A stretch of DNA of 64,000 nucleotides, from positions 96,909-160,908 of the forward strand of contig BQKZ01000013.1 of the NCBI GenBank assembly GCA_036244855.1, written 5' to 3'. Shown in pieces: positions 62,935-64,000 of the stretch. The DNA is from Temnopleurus reevesii (Eukaryota > Echinodermata > Echinoidea > Temnopleuroida > Temnopleuridae). The position numbers and the translations under genes are program-made. The notes beneath the pieces were generated by a model. That model was not told where the DNA came from. It saw only the letters and a list, made by a program, of their open reading frames with translations, and made no database searches. Position 1 is the first letter of the stretch. Every line of letters starts with the position of its first letter.

Positions 62935-63275
62935 TAATTGTGCGTTTTGGGGGTGTCAAAAGGCACAATATCGGACCTTTTTTGGGTAGTTTGCACCCTT
63001 TTAAGTATTTTTTGTTTGTTGTGAGTGTACCGATAATTCCAATGTCATAATGTCGCCCATCCAATAAGAGCATAGACAACTCAGGAGGTGCCCGGGAATT
63101 AAGTGATCCTACTTGGCGAGGGTTCGAATCCCACTGCTGCCGCAATTGTAAAATATTTGGTAAAGTATTACACACTGAGGAAAAGGAGCAATTTTGCACC
63201 TTTCCGAAGGAACTGTAATTCATTGCTCCCAAAATAATTCTCCCAGTGCTGTAAGGTGCGATATTGCATCTTATT
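62935..63275 (+). mobile_element. tRNA-headed repeat with GGTGCAAT-type body
   Basis: A B-box GGTTCGAATCC at 63121-63131, within GGCGAGGGTTCGAATCCC, is followed by a body with GGAGCAATTTTGCACCTTTC (63187-63206) and AAGGTGCGATATTGCATC. A body-like piece (AAAGGCACAATATCGGACC, GTTTGCACCC) lies upstream at 62957-63003. The region also supports the window's longest open frame (174 codons, minus, 62858-63382), which is a by-product of the repeat. It ends at a (GT)n run (63277-63296). Confidence 0.55.
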
Positions 63276-63276
63276 T

Positions 63277-63615
63277 GTGTGTGTGTGTGTGTTTGTGCGT
63301 TTAAAATCGCCGCCAACCGTGGACCACACCATGCAAAAGTACCTTCAAACCGCGGACGTACCTGCAACGGGGGACCGTCCACGGTTGTAATTCTGTATGA
63401 GAACAGTTCGTATACGTAGAGCTTTGCAATAAAAATGCATTTAAAGAAGGATAGGGGGTTCGTCCTCGGTTGGGTGGTACTTTGTCAAATTAGAACGTCC
63501 GCGATTGCAAGTCCTCAGTTATATGTTGGATCGTTAGGGATGTGTCCTCGGTCCATGGTAACGAATGGTAAACTAACACACAAACACACACAAACACACA
63601 CAAACTAAAACACAT
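63277..63615. repeat. Cluster of GTCC(A/G/T)CGGTTG motifs between TG-rich arms
   Basis: Seven related motifs: CAACCGTGGAC (63314) and CAAACCGCGGAC (63346) in one orientation, then GTCCACGGTTG (63377), GTCCTCGGTTG (63462), GTCCGCGATTG (63497), GTCCTCAGTTA (63511) and GTCCTCGGTCC (63544) in the other. The cluster is bracketed by GTGTGTTTGTGCGTTTA on the left and TAAACTAACACACAAACAC on the right, which are complementary. It is non-coding. It resembles the interior of a foldback or MITE-like element. Confidence 0.6.
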
Positions 63616-63700
63616 GTCCACGTTTGGAGGCGAAAACCCGTATAGGTGTGTGTGTTGTGTGTGTGTGTGTATGTGTGTGTTGTGTGTATGTGTGTATATA
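63575..63700. repeat. (CA)n and (GT)n microsatellites
   Basis: CACAAACACA units at 63577-63611 and GTGTGT/TGTATG units at about 63646-63700. Confidence 0.9.
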
Positions 63701-64000
63701 TTCGCGGGCCTCGATTGTTTCCAAACACTCGAGAATCTTTGAAAATTACAGTCATCCCGCCCTTTTATTTCTGATTCATATTTTTTGTCGTATAATTTTT
63801 AAAAGTAGCATACATGTATAAAATCAAATAAAAAAACGCGATTAAAAAAAAATGCTTTTTCCCACACTTTCCGTTATCTAATATCGAGATATAACTTGAA
63901 TATCAATAAACAATAATATTCTTATGTCAGTTATCAAACGAAGACTTACTTCTGCCAGTCATAGAATGTTACGTGTGACACCTTTCGATTGAATCGCTCC
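63701..64000. other. Gene-free AT-rich end of window
   Basis: Nothing is recognised in the last 300 bases. Confidence 0.55.

Noticed and set aside
62858..63382. 174-codon minus-strand frame, the longest in the window
   Set aside because: It runs through a (GT)n tract and two tRNA-like repeat heads (residues such as QQWDSNPRQ are the antisense of a B-box), so it is a by-product of repeats.

Overview
This is a gene-poor stretch of an animal nuclear genome, most likely an echinoderm and probably a sea urchin. It is AT-rich, with no operon-like packing of genes. No reading frame longer than 174 codons exists, and none matches a cellular protein that I recognise. The assignment rests on repeats: a tRNA-headed SINE whose 3' end reads GCGCTATATAAAAGCC followed by (ATT)n closely resembles, from memory, a SINE family of sea urchin genomes. 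LINE fragments, palindromic MITEs and long GT/GA microsatellites fit the same picture. The species cannot be fixed by eye.

Layout. 0-11 kb: unique AT-rich DNA with a (GA)n tract, three related palindromic MITE-like elements (4.5, 6.8 and 7.4 kb), a head-to-tail tRNA-derived SINE (9.8-10.2 kb) and a small CpG-rich island (10.8-11.0 kb) holding CCAAT, CRE and a perfect 21-bp hairpin. 11-28 kb: a possible LINE 3' tail, C/CT tracts, one complete SINE (20.0-20.3 kb), a 380-bp TG-rich tract and a palindromic MITE (21.7-21.9 kb). 28-36 kb: a 1.4-kb TIR element flanked by TA, a reverse SINE, and a 246-bp MITE with GGTGTT-rich arms. 36-42 kb: a decayed LINE 3' end with an (AAACT)n tail, interrupted by a one-base assembly gap flanked by a duplicated sequence; then a cluster of tRNA-like SINE pieces and a LINE reverse-transcriptase fragment. 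42-58 kb: mostly featureless, with a 631-bp foldback element beside a second gap artefact (47 kb), GT/CT tracts and the second copy of the TIR element (55.7-56.8 kb). 58-64 kb: an A-rich tract fused to a reverse SINE, a 70-bp near-perfect palindrome, tRNA-like heads with a GGTGCAAT...ATTGCACC body, and a cluster of GTCC(A/G/T)CGGTTG motifs between TG-rich arms.

No cellular genes work together here; the window records serial insertion and decay of transposable elements. The most notable observations are the shared TIR element family with its TA target sites, the 631-bp foldback, the tandem SINE, the GTGCAAT-bearing repeat module, and two assembly scars at single N positions. One scar carries 20 bases that appear to belong to another locus 9.5 kb away.
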